From positions 1 through 5,439 of the forward strand of contig CALGGD010000038.1 of the NCBI GenBank assembly GCA_937916185.1: 5,439 nt of DNA, written 5' to 3'. The stretch comes from an uncultured Oxalobacter sp. GTDB taxonomy: Bacteria > Pseudomonadota > Gammaproteobacteria > Burkholderiales > Burkholderiaceae_D. The notes below the pieces were generated by a model, which had not been told where the DNA came from, made no database searches, and saw only the letters and a program-made list of their open reading frames with translations. The translations under genes and the position numbers were made by a program. The stretch's first letter is position 1, and each line of letters starts with the position of its first letter. Below, piece after piece: positions 1 through 5,439 of this stretch.

Positions 1-74
1 GAATAGATCATCAGCAGGCCCAGCGCAGTGAGCAGGATGGTCAGCAGCAGTTGGACACTCAATGGTTCCTGCAT
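1..74 (-). CDS. nuoL: Start of a hydrophobic ORF in the nuoL position (partial, 24 codons)
   Basis: Downstream of nuoK an ATG at 72-74 opens a frame that runs off the window edge. It encodes 24 full residues: a short polar start, MQEPLSVQ, then a hydrophobic helix (LLLTILLTALGLLMIY). It is preceded by AAAGGA five bases upstream of the ATG. An in-frame ATG at 87-89 would add five residues, but its AGGAG is only one base away. Position and hydrophobicity fit NuoL, the antiporter-like subunit that normally follows nuoK. However, the usual early proline-rich pattern of NuoL, such as PLAPL, is not visible in these residues. The identity therefore rests mainly on gene order, and a different small membrane protein cannot be excluded. 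Confidence 0.55.
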   Translation of the reverse strand, partial: MQEPLSVQLLLTILLTALGLLMIY

Positions 75-102
75 TTCAATCCTTTCCATTCTCCTGTCAT
101 AT

Positions 103-414
103 TCATCCTTTCAGACCATCCATGTTGTCTGCCTGGACGGACCGTATTTTCCGGAACAGGACGACAAGGATTCCCAGTCCGATGGCTGTTTCAGCCGCCG
201 CCGCCATCAGGATGAAGAAGACAAACACCTGTCCATCCACATTGCCCAGCCAACGGGAGAAGGCGACAAAATTCAGATTGACGGACAGCAGCATCAGTTC
301 AATGGACATCAGCAGCACAATCAGGTTGCGGCGGTTCAGGAAGATGCCCACAACAGCAATGGCAAACAGGATGGCACCGACAATCAGGTAATGCATCAGG
401 GTGACGGTCATCAT
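103..414 (-). CDS. nuoK: NADH:quinone oxidoreductase subunit K (membrane)
   Basis: NuoK is a small three-helix membrane subunit related to MrpC, and is part of the proton-translocation path. The product is 103 aa, against about 101 in most relatives. Helices lie near residues 7-26, 31-53 and 62-86. The two key membrane glutamates are present: E39 in SIELML and E75 in [10 protein letters not shown], corresponding to E36 and E72 of E. coli NuoK. GIFLNRRN between helices and the C-terminal end in LKG also match the family. AAGGGGGAA at 417-425 is the ribosome binding site; its spacing suits the second ATG (409-411) slightly better than the first, so the protein may be 102 aa. The stop TGA is at 103-105. 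Confidence 0.97.
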   Translation of the reverse strand: MMTVTLMHYLIVGAILFAIAVVGIFLNRRNLIVLLMSIELMLLSVNLNFVAFSRWLGNVDGQVFVFFILMAAAAETAIGLGILVVLFRKIRSVQADNMDGLKG

Positions 415-1052
415 GGTTCCCCCTTTTCCTGCGGGTTTCCCGCCACTTTCTCGGCCTCCATCTCAATCAGGCGGATCCGGTCTGCAGGCTTGACTTTGAC
501 GGCTTCCCCTGCCTGGGTATAGCGCGCGTCTGTCCTGCGCCGGAAGATCAGGACAACGGCACCGACCAATGCCACCAACAGCAGCATCGCCGCCAGTTCA
601 ATCTGGAACAGGTACTCTGTGAACAGGGATTTCCCGATTTCCGCTGTCAGACCGATTTCTGATGCCGCTTCCGGCACCTGTTTTCCGACATGGCAGAATC
701 CCCGGAAAACGACCGCCCCCATTTCTGCAACAATCAATGCACCGACAACAGCCGCAGCAGCCAGGTTCTGCAACGCAAGGCGTTTCAGGGCTGTCATGTC
801 AATATCCACCATCATGACCACAAACAGGAACAGCACCATGACTGCGCCGACATAGACCAGCATCAATATCATCGCCAGGAACTCTGCCTGAAGCAGCAGC
901 CACAAGGCGGCGCCTGTAAAGAAACAGAGCACGAGAAAAAGCACCGAGTGCACGGGATTCCTCACCGTCACCACGCACAGTGCTGAGCCAACCAGGATGA
1001 TGGCAAAGCTGTAAAACAGTGCTGTCTCAAACCATTCCATAACCATTTCCAT
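411..1052 (-). CDS. nuoJ: NADH:quinone oxidoreductase subunit J (membrane)
   Basis: NuoJ is a membrane subunit between NuoH and the antiporter-like subunits, and its third helix takes part in coupling. The product is 213 aa. Five hydrophobic segments are visible near residues 9-28, 35-53, 57-83, 95-116 and 152-170, followed by a charged cytoplasmic-type tail (171-213). The signature is [10 protein letters not shown] and then [26 protein letters not shown], including E57 and the conserved glycine-containing third helix. Three in-frame ATGs lie close together at 1052, 1046 and 1040, giving MEMVMEW. None has a strong Shine-Dalgarno sequence; homologues often begin near the third, so the N-terminus is uncertain by four residues. 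The TGA overlaps the nuoK ATG as ATGA, suggesting translational coupling. Confidence 0.95.
   Translation of the reverse strand: MEMVMEWFETALFYSFAIILVGSALCVVTVRNPVHSVLFLVLCFFTGAALWLLLQAEFLAMILMLVYVGAVMVLFLFVVMMVDIDMTALKRLALQNLAAAAVVGALIVAEMGAVVFRGFCHVGKQVPEAASEIGLTAEIGKSLFTEYLFQIELAAMLLLVALVGAVVLIFRRRTDARYTQAGEAVKVKPADRIRLIEMEAEKVAGNPQEKGEP
417..425 (-). promoter_or_regulatory. Ribosome binding site of nuoK, inside the end of nuoJ
   Basis: AAGGGGGAA on the coding strand lies in the last codons of nuoJ, just upstream of the tandem ATGATG that starts nuoK. Spacing from the G run is about 4 nt to the first ATG and 7 nt to the second. Confidence 0.6.
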
Positions 1053-1055
1053 CCG

Positions 1056-1538
1056 TCAGCGGTAAGGGGCATCCGCCACCTTGGCTTCGCGGATCTCTTC
1101 CTTGAATGTCTCTCCGACTGTCAGCAGGGTCTCCTTGCTGAACAGCAGTTCTTTCCTTTCATCCGCAATATATTCAAACTGCCTGGTATGCACAATGGCA
1201 TCCACTGGACAGGCTTCTTCACATATACCACAGAATATGCATTTCCCCTGGTCAATCTCGTAGCTGACAGCGCTTCTATCCCCTTCCGCATTGGGACCGA
1301 TGACAATCCGGATAGCCTGCGATGGGCAAGCTGCCTCGCACAGTTTGCAGCCGATGCATTTCTCGGCACCGGCATCATCCCGGGTCAAGGCATGCATGCC
1401 CCTGAAACGCGGCGAATAAGGCGTCCTTTCCTCTGGATAACGCACGGTCGGCTTGGCTCGGAACATGACCCTGAGGGTCAGGAACATGCCCTGAAGCATT
1501 TCCGCCAGCGAGAAGGTCTTGAGCCAGTGTTTCAGCAT
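1056..1538 (-). CDS. nuoI: NADH:quinone oxidoreductase subunit I (two [4Fe-4S] ferredoxin-like)
   Basis: NuoI carries electrons from NuoG towards the terminal cluster N2 in NuoB, through clusters N6a and N6b. The product is 160 aa, the usual length. An amphipathic N-terminal segment (residues 1-30) that lies against the membrane is followed by the YPEE..P..PRFRG block. Then come two complete CxxCxxCxxxCP motifs: CIGCKLCEAACP (C61, C64, C67, C71) and CIFCGICEEACP (C100, C103, C106, C110). In this double-cluster fold, the last Cys of each motif ligates the other cluster. The C-terminus, ADAPYR, is typical of proteobacterial NuoI. The start ATG is preceded by GGGGGAGAAG, directly after the nuoH stop. 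The stop lies 3 nt before the first nuoJ ATG. Nothing in the gene looks degraded. Confidence 0.97.
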   Translation of the reverse strand: MLKHWLKTFSLAEMLQGMFLTLRVMFRAKPTVRYPEERTPYSPRFRGMHALTRDDAGAEKCIGCKLCEAACPSQAIRIVIGPNAEGDRSAVSYEIDQGKCIFCGICEEACPVDAIVHTRQFEYIADERKELLFSKETLLTVGETFKEEIREAKVADAPYR

Positions 1539-1548
1539 CTTCTCCCCC
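1539..1548 (-). promoter_or_regulatory. Ribosome binding site of nuoI in the nuoH-nuoI gap
   Basis: The 10-nt gap between the nuoH TGA and the nuoI ATG reads GGGGGAGAAG on the coding strand. It is a purine-rich Shine-Dalgarno region that fills the whole gap. It supports the nuoI start at 1538. Ribosomes ending nuoH would cover this site, so nuoI translation is probably tied to nuoH. Confidence 0.7.
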
Positions 1549-2625
1549 TCAGCCCCATATGTTGAACGGCGTCTGCATCCAGCAGGCGATGAAAACGAGG
1601 TAGGCCAGTGTCACCGGAATGAGGACTTTCCACCCCAGCCGCATGGTATGGTCATACCGGAAGCGTGGGAATGTCGCCCGCACCCAGATGAAGACAAAGA
1701 CAAGGACCGATGTCTTGCCTGCCAGCCATATCCAGCCGGGAATCCATGACAGGAACGCCCACTCGAACGGTGGCAGCCATCCCCCAAGGAACAGGATGGA
1801 TGCCATTGCCGAGAACAGGATGACGTTGACGTATTCCGCCATGAAGAACATGGCGAATGCCATCCCGGAGTATTCCACCATATGCCCCGCGACAATCTCG
1901 GATTCGCCTTCAACGGCATCAAATGGATGGCGTCCAGTCTCTGCGATCGAGCAGATGATATAGATGACCAGCAACGGGAAAAGCGGCAGCCAGTTCCATG
2001 ACAGGCAGGTCAGTCCCATCGACGCGAAGAAGCCGTTTGCCTGTCCGGTAACAATATCTGACAGGTTCAGGCTGCCTGACACCATCAGGACGGTGACCAG
2101 GACAAATCCCAACGGGATGCCGAAGGAGACCATCTGTGCCGCCGCACGGACCGCACCCAGCAGGGCGTATCTGGAGTTGGATGCCCAGCCCGCCAGCATC
2201 ACACCATAGACACCGACGGAGGTGATGGTCATGAGGAACAGCAGACCGGCATTGACATCTGCCAGCACGATGCCTGCATCGAAGGGAATGACCGCCCAGG
2301 CTGTCAGGGCTGGTATCACAGCGATGACCGGTGCCAGCCAGAAAACCATCCTGTCCGCCTTGTCGGGGACAATGATTTCTTTCAGCAGCAGCTTGAAGGC
2401 ATCGGCAATCGGCTGTATCAGTCCCAACGGCCCGACGCGGTTGGGGCCTAGGCGGGCATGCATCCATCCGATGACTTTCCGTTCCCAAAGGGTCAGGAAG
2501 GTCATCAGCCCCAGGATGACCGCAAGGACAATCCCGATACAGATTATGATCCAGACAGCATGCCAGAACTGCCCGAACAGCATCCGGCCGTAATGGTGGG
2601 TCAGGTCGAGCAGCTGTGCCATCAT
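1549..2625 (-). CDS. nuoH: NADH:quinone oxidoreductase subunit H (membrane, quinone-site subunit)
   Basis: NuoH is the membrane subunit that joins the two arms of complex I and forms much of the quinone chamber. The product is 358 aa with about eight hydrophobic helices. Family landmarks include WERKVIGWM (E48), [37 protein letters not shown], the loop [14 protein letters not shown] (E239, E241, E243), VEYSGM (E251), and [16 protein letters not shown] near the C-terminus. The start is the ATG at 2623-2625, which overlaps the nuoG TGA as ATGA and has AAGGGTGG 7 nt upstream. A TTG at 2646 would add seven residues but is less likely. Two departures from the family pattern stand out: SYE is replaced by SFG (F168, G169) with Pro at 171, and ETNR is replaced by ETGR (G231). 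The frame is otherwise intact, and the stop is followed by nuoI after 10 nt. Confidence 0.96.
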   Translation of the reverse strand: MMAQLLDLTHHYGRMLFGQFWHAVWIIICIGIVLAVILGLMTFLTLWERKVIGWMHARLGPNRVGPLGLIQPIADAFKLLLKEIIVPDKADRMVFWLAPVIAVIPALTAWAVIPFDAGIVLADVNAGLLFLMTITSVGVYGVMLAGWASNSRYALLGAVRAAAQMVSFGIPLGFVLVTVLMVSGSLNLSDIVTGQANGFFASMGLTCLSWNWLPLFPLLVIYIICSIAETGRHPFDAVEGESEIVAGHMVEYSGMAFAMFFMAEYVNVILFSAMASILFLGGWLPPFEWAFLSWIPGWIWLAGKTSVLVFVFIWVRATFPRFRYDHTMRLGWKVLIPVTLAYLVFIACWMQTPFNIWG

Positions 2626-4946
2626 AAGCGTTCCACCCTTATCCAACCATCAACGGGGCCCAGCACTGCGGTGTCAGGATGTCCTGACACCAGCCGGACA
2701 GCATCATCCGGCAAAGCCTTATCTATTTTTGCAGGCAATATCTGCTGACCGTTTTCCTGAATGACCCGGACTTTCTCTCCGTCTTCCAGACCCAGTGCCT
2801 CAAAGCGGGACACCGGCAGGCAGACAACCGGCGGCGATGCCTGACGGGTCTGCTGGAGTGAAGGCGCCCGACGGACGATGCTGTCAGCGGACAGTGCCGG
2901 CAGGTCTCCAAGACGGGATAGTTCCGGCACCTCTTCGGCACGGTATGATGGTGGCAGCCCACTGTGGTTGTCCAACACCTTGTCCAGGTCAACAGACGCC
3001 AGACAGGCATCCCGGACTGCCTCAGCGGTCTCAAAACCAAACCCCTCAGCTTCCAGAAAATTGCCCAAGACCCGCAGGACTTTCCAGGCAGGGCGGGTTT
3101 CCGCCAACGGCGGCACAGATGCCTTGAATGACTGGCAGTCTCCTGCTGCATTGATGTAAGTGCCGGAGGTTTCTGTAAACGGCGCAACCGGCAGCAGGAC
3201 GTCCGCATAGTCCTCCCCTTGACGGAACGGTGACAGGACCACCACCATCTCCGCCTGTTTCAGCGAAGCTGCCATCACCGGCTGGTTGAAAGCTTCCAGT
3301 TCTGGTTCCGTATGCAGCAGCAGGAAAGCCTTGGTTGTACCAGAAGCAATGGTTCCCAGTGATATGCCTGAACCTGGCGCCGGGTAAGCACCTGCAACCA
3401 TCCCGCCAACGCCATTCGCCCCGACAGGCAGACAACCCAAGACAGCACCTGTCTGGTCTGCTATCCACTCCGCCATCCGATGGATGATGGATGCCTGGCG
3501 GTGCTGGAGTGCCAATGCGCCAAGGAAAACAGCCTTCCGCTGACCGGACAGCAGTGACCCGGCAATGGCTTCTGCCTGCACTGAAGGTTGGACGGCATCC
3601 AGTCCATTTGGAATGGAGATGTTTTTCTTTCTGGCTATGGCAACCGCCACTTCCGCCAGCATACCCAGCCAACGGGCAGGAACGCCTGTCAGCTGATGGG
3701 AGATGGGCATCAGCCAGTCTTCATCCATTGCATGGATACGGCTGATTTCAGCACCATCCATTGCGGCTTTCCTGAAACGGACTGCCATCAGCGGTGCCTC
3801 CTGACGCAGGCATGAACCGACCAGCAGTATCCGATCCAGACCGGCGATACCGGCGACCGGCATGCCCAACCAGGGAACCACCTTGCCGTCCAACGCATTG
3901 TCCTGCTGACGGAGGCGGTATTCGATTTTTCCACTGCCCAGTGAACGCATCAGCTTCTGGAGCAGGAACAGTTCTTCCAAAGTCGCCTGTGGCGATGCCA
4001 ATGCCGCCAATGCCTGGCTGCCATGGTCTTCCGCTATATGTTCCAAGCCATGGGTGACATAACTCAGGGCAGTCTGCCAGTCTGTCTCAATCCATTCCCC
4101 CCCCTGCTTGACCATAGGGTGGGTCAACCGTTCCCGGCTGTTCAACGCCTCATAGGAAAAACGGTCCCGGTCAGAGAGCCAGCATTCATTGACGGCCTCG
4201 TTCTCTGCAGGCAAGACCCGCTTGACCTGCCCTTCCCATGTCTGGACAACCAGATTGGATCCCAGGCTGTCATGGGGGCTGACCGCTTGATTCGAGGTGA
4301 GTTCCCAACTGCGGGCACTGAAGCGGAATGGCTTGGCGGTCAATGCACCGACCGGACAGACATCAACCAGGTTGCCAGACAGTTCAGAATCAACCCAGGT
4401 TCCCGGGAACGGCGCAACCTCTGTTTTTTCACCACGTCCCATCATACCCAGCTCTCTCATACCGGCGATTTCCTGACAGAACCGGACACAGCGTGAACAT
4501 TGGATGCAACGGCTCATTTCCTGCATGGAGACCAAGGGACCGATGTCTTTCACCAGGACAATCCTTTTTTCTTCCTGGTAACGGGACCTGTCACTGCCAT
4601 ACCGGATGGCATATTCCTGAAGGGCGCACTCACCTCCCTGGTCACAGACAGGGCAATCCAGTGGATGGTTGATGAGCAGGAATTCCATGACAGCCTGACG
4701 GGCTTTTCTGACACGGTCGGTGCCTGTGTGGATGGCCATACCTTCAGAAACAAGGGTCACACAGGCAGGGACTGGCCGTGGCATGCCCTGCACATCCACC
4801 ATGCACATCCGGCAGCTGGCGGTGACGGAGAGTTTTCTGTGATAGCAGAAATGCGGCACGGCCACACCGGCATCCAGTGCAGCCTGCAGGACGGAACTGC
4901 CCGGTTCCGCCTGTATCTTCCTGCCATCAATCTCGATTTCCATCAT
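2622..4946 (-). CDS. nuoG: NADH:quinone oxidoreductase subunit G (FeS, degenerate molybdopterin-oxidoreductase fold)
   Basis: NuoG is the large peripheral-arm subunit that relays electrons from NuoF to NuoI. The product is 774 aa, a normal length for the betaproteobacterial type. An N-terminal ferredoxin-like domain has C34, C45, C48 and C62 for [2Fe-2S] N1b. Then come H94, C98, C101 and C107 ([14 protein letters not shown]) for N5, and C147, C150, C153 and C197 for N4. From about residue 222 a molybdopterin-oxidoreductase-like domain follows, with the recognisable [17 protein letters not shown] stretch near 581-600 and a small C-terminal beta domain near 705-770. The N7 cluster ligands of E. 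coli NuoG are absent: that region reads [12 protein letters not shown] and later LSDRDRF, as is common outside the E. coli and Thermus types. The start was chosen for the ATGA overlap with nuoF. GGAGG at 4948-4952 is close to it, and the adjacent ATG at 4941-4943 is equally plausible. An ATG at 4958 has no good ribosome binding site. Confidence 0.97.
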   Translation of the reverse strand: MMEIEIDGRKIQAEPGSSVLQAALDAGVAVPHFCYHRKLSVTASCRMCMVDVQGMPRPVPACVTLVSEGMAIHTGTDRVRKARQAVMEFLLINHPLDCPVCDQGGECALQEYAIRYGSDRSRYQEEKRIVLVKDIGPLVSMQEMSRCIQCSRCVRFCQEIAGMRELGMMGRGEKTEVAPFPGTWVDSELSGNLVDVCPVGALTAKPFRFSARSWELTSNQAVSPHDSLGSNLVVQTWEGQVKRVLPAENEAVNECWLSDRDRFSYEALNSRERLTHPMVKQGGEWIETDWQTALSYVTHGLEHIAEDHGSQALAALASPQATLEELFLLQKLMRSLGSGKIEYRLRQQDNALDGKVVPWLGMPVAGIAGLDRILLVGSCLRQEAPLMAVRFRKAAMDGAEISRIHAMDEDWLMPISHQLTGVPARWLGMLAEVAVAIARKKNISIPNGLDAVQPSVQAEAIAGSLLSGQRKAVFLGALALQHRQASIIHRMAEWIADQTGAVLGCLPVGANGVGGMVAGAYPAPGSGISLGTIASGTTKAFLLLHTEPELEAFNQPVMAASLKQAEMVVVLSPFRQGEDYADVLLPVAPFTETSGTYINAAGDCQSFKASVPPLAETRPAWKVLRVLGNFLEAEGFGFETAEAVRDACLASVDLDKVLDNHSGLPPSYRAEEVPELSRLGDLPALSADSIVRRAPSLQQTRQASPPVVCLPVSRFEALGLEDGEKVRVIQENGQQILPAKIDKALPDDAVRLVSGHPDTAVLGPVDGWIRVERL
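2633..2640 (-). promoter_or_regulatory. Ribosome binding site of nuoH, inside the end of nuoG
   Basis: AAGGGTGG on the coding strand lies 7 nt upstream of the ATG at 2623-2625, within the last codons of nuoG. It favours this ATG over the TTG at 2646, whose own upstream bases are not Shine-Dalgarno-like. Confidence 0.6.
2671..2690. repeat. Perfect 9-bp inverted repeat with 2-bp centre, near the 3' end of nuoG
   Basis: On the plus strand GTGTCAGGA, TG, TCCTGACAC form a nearly complete 20-bp palindrome. In the mRNA this could fold as an 8-bp stem (GUGUCAGG/CCUGACAC) with a 4-nt ACAU loop. It lies 46-65 nt upstream of the nuoH start, inside codons for VSGHPDT. No U-run follows, so it is not a classical intrinsic terminator. 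It may be chance, or a small mRNA hairpin near the nuoG-nuoH junction. Confidence 0.5.
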
Positions 4947-5439
4947 TCCTCCATCCATGGCTTACACCACTGGATCCCCCCTTGCCCGATATATGCCAAA
5001 AACTCGTGACGGAAATGCCTCAGGAATGACCTGACAGGCAATGCGGCCGCATCACCCAATGCACAGACGGTGCGCTGCTGGATATTGGCTGCCACCGAAT
5101 CCAGCAGGTCAATATCCCCTGCTGCCGCCTGCCCCTGCTGGCTTTTCTCAATCAGCCGGACCATCCAGGCCGTACCCTCACGGCAGGGTGTGCACTGTCC
5201 ACAGGATTCATTCCTGTAAAATCGGGAAATGTTCAACAGGGCATGCACCATGCAACGGGTCTCATCCAGGACGATGACACCACCGGTCCCCATCATGGAA
5301 CCCGCTCTGGAAATCACATCATAATCCAGGTTCAGCCCCATCATCATACTGCCGGGCAATACCGGTGTTGAAATGCCGCCAGGGATGACCGCCTTGAGTT
5401 TCCTGCCGCCTTTCACCCCCCCTGCCAGTGCCAGCAGTT
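4943..5439 (-). CDS. nuoF: NADH:quinone oxidoreductase subunit F, C-terminal part (5' end outside window)
   Basis: NuoF is the cytoplasmic FMN-binding subunit that oxidises NADH and passes electrons to the chain of FeS clusters. Only the C-terminal 164 complete codons are visible; the frame is open to the window edge, so the FMN- and NADH-binding N-terminal part lies outside. The visible part begins with LAGGVKGGRK and KAVIPGG, typical of the region after the NADH site, followed by the GGVIVLDETRCMV block. The N3 [4Fe-4S] ligands are present as ESCGQCTPCREG (Cys at visible residues 79, 82 and 85) plus Cys125 in TVCALGDAAA. The end, FLRHFRHEF followed by a short tail, is the usual NuoF terminus. 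Its TGA overlaps the nuoG ATG as ATGA. A GTG codon at 5416 is internal and not the start. All cluster ligands are intact and no frame disruption is seen. Confidence 0.97.
   Translation of the reverse strand, partial: LLALAGGVKGGRKLKAVIPGGISTPVLPGSMMMGLNLDYDVISRAGSMMGTGGVIVLDETRCMVHALLNISRFYRNESCGQCTPCREGTAWMVRLIEKSQQGQAAAGDIDLLDSVAANIQQRTVCALGDAAALPVRSFLRHFRHEFLAYIGQGGIQWCKPWMEE

Noticed and set aside
75..102. nuoK-nuoL gap as a possible terminator or promoter
   Set aside because: It is only 28 nt, with no stem-loop or U-run and no convincing -10/-35 pair. Only a ribosome binding site is apparent.
2067..2089. Short inverted repeats TCAGGC/GCCTGA and CCTGA/TCAGG within nuoH
   Set aside because: The arms are 5-6 bp, and TCAGG/CCTGA words are frequent throughout the window through codon use, so chance is sufficient.
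2626..2646. TTG at 2646 as the nuoH start, giving 365 aa
   Set aside because: The ATG at 2625 has a better-spaced ribosome binding site, forms the ATGA overlap seen at other junctions and gives a usual NuoH length.
4150..4295. Absence of the N7 cluster cysteines in NuoG ([12 protein letters not shown] and LSDRDRF)
   Set aside because: This is the normal state in many proteobacterial and mitochondrial-type NuoG proteins, so it is a lineage marker and not a defect.
4023..5009. Long plus-strand open frames, including 157 and 169 codons, opposite nuoG and nuoF; similar ones at 28-522 and 1188-1565
   Set aside because: They lie antisense to well-recognised nuo genes, show no family motifs and have low-complexity His/Gln/Pro-rich translations. 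They are explained as mirror frames of coding sequence.
1..5439. Possible mobile element, CRISPR array, RNA gene or undescribed system
   Set aside because: Every part of the window is accounted for by tightly packed complex I genes; no direct-repeat array, transposase, tRNA-like fold or accessory ORF was seen.

Overview
The whole window is an interior stretch of an nuo operon, which encodes the proton-pumping NADH:quinone oxidoreductase (respiratory complex I). All genes lie on the minus strand and read from high to low coordinates: the 3' part of nuoF, then nuoG, nuoH, nuoI, nuoJ and nuoK, and the first codons of what is most likely nuoL. Gene order matches the standard bacterial nuoA-N arrangement. 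I see no accessory gene, mobile element, RNA gene, CRISPR array or undescribed system.

The organism is most likely a betaproteobacterium (Burkholderiales-like), with moderate to fairly high GC. Three things point there. NuoG has the variant lacking the N7 cluster and carries the [13 protein letters not shown] signature. NuoH has RHPFD followed by GHMVEYSGM. NuoJ and NuoK resemble betaproteobacterial subunits. This placement comes from remembered family patterns and no search was run, so the genus is left open.

Layout by coordinate: 5439-4943 is the NuoF C-terminus with the N3 cluster ligands. 4946-2622 is NuoG, carrying the N1b, N5 and N4 ligands and a degenerate molybdopterin-oxidoreductase-like domain. 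2625-1549 is NuoH, the membrane subunit forming the quinone site. 1538-1056 is NuoI, with clusters N6a and N6b. 1052-411 is NuoJ and 414-103 is NuoK, both membrane subunits. 74-1 is the start of a hydrophobic ORF in the nuoL position. Electrons from NADH pass through NuoF, NuoG and NuoI to quinone at the NuoH interface, and the membrane subunits H, J, K and L convert this to proton translocation.

The genes are packed very tightly. F/G, G/H and J/K share ATGA stop-start overlaps, I/J has a 3-nt gap and H/I a 10-nt gap. No internal promoter or terminator is evident, so one polycistronic transcript with translational coupling is inferred. No intergenic stretch exceeds about 30 nt.

The most interesting observation is in NuoH. 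The usually conserved SYE motif, whose Glu belongs to the acidic path near the quinone cavity, reads SFG here.
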